A program made the translations under genes and the position numbers. This document shows, piece by piece, positions 22,179-22,185 of a stretch of DNA of 22,185 nt. Within the stretch, counting starts at the first letter, position 1. Each line of letters begins with the position of its first letter. This stretch comes from an uncultured Collinsella sp. Its GTDB lineage: Bacteria > Actinomycetota > Coriobacteriia > Coriobacteriales > Coriobacteriaceae. Below the pieces are notes generated by a model. That model saw only the letters and a list, made by a program, of their open reading frames with translations, was not told the DNA's origin and ran no database searches. Where the stretch lies: NCBI GenBank assembly GCA_902470065.1, contig CABRFA010000016.1, positions 1 to 22,185 on the forward strand, written 5' to 3'.

Positions 22179-22185
22179 CAATCCC

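Overview
The window looks like chromosome of a high-GC Gram-positive gut actinobacterium, most likely Collinsella or another member of the Coriobacteriia. This rests on codon bias, strong purine-rich ribosome binding sites and recall of similar proteins; no database was searched. There is no phage, integrase, transposase, rRNA or tRNA. Most of it is ordinary metabolism and regulation, with a few odd loci between the housekeeping blocks.

Layout. 1-1069 (minus): HIRAN protein, a tiny acidic/basic protein interrupted by an in-frame amber codon, and a metallophosphoesterase that runs off the window. 1200-1495: a 27-residue membrane peptide whose ribosome binding site sits inside a hairpin, a candidate type I toxin. 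1495-4103 (minus): iron-type alcohol dehydrogenase followed by aldehyde dehydrogenase. 4360-4920 (plus): reverse rubrerythrin with a strong terminator. 5054-6592: two 119-bp copies of a repeat with 16-bp terminal inverted repeats, bracketing a PD-(D/E)XK nuclease-like gene. The repeats supply the stop codons of both genes that run into them. 6587-9667: pdxR-like MocR regulator divergent from pdxS-pdxT, with a 10-bp direct repeat in the shared promoter region. 9668-10024: no gene, several hairpins. 10025-10936 (minus): a winged-helix (MarR-like) protein with an acidic head and a 100-residue RGG tail. 11089-12504 (minus): DHA2-type MFS exporter. 12710-14080 (plus): small peptide deformylase-like protein and a LysR regulator. 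14204-19284 (minus): amidohydrolase-like protein, two neutral-ceramidase-family proteins and a PTS EIIBC. 19511-21031 (minus): alanine aminotransferase AlaA with an Xre-type DNA-binding domain fused in front. 21194-22051 (minus): LysR regulator.

How the parts work together. PdxR very probably controls PLP synthesis by PdxS/PdxT. The alcohol and aldehyde dehydrogenases form a translationally close pair that interconverts alcohol, aldehyde and acid. The amidohydrolase/ceramidase/PTS block looks like one catabolic unit for an unidentified, possibly N-acylated, substrate. Two of its three enzymes lack family metal or catalytic residues. The HTH-AlaA fusion has its own palindromic operator candidate next to its start, which suggests a self-regulated enzyme. 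The most unusual items are the HTH-AlaA fusion with an internal start, the repeat-bracketed nuclease gene, the RGG-tailed winged-helix protein, the candidate type I toxin, and the partly degenerate ceramidase pair.
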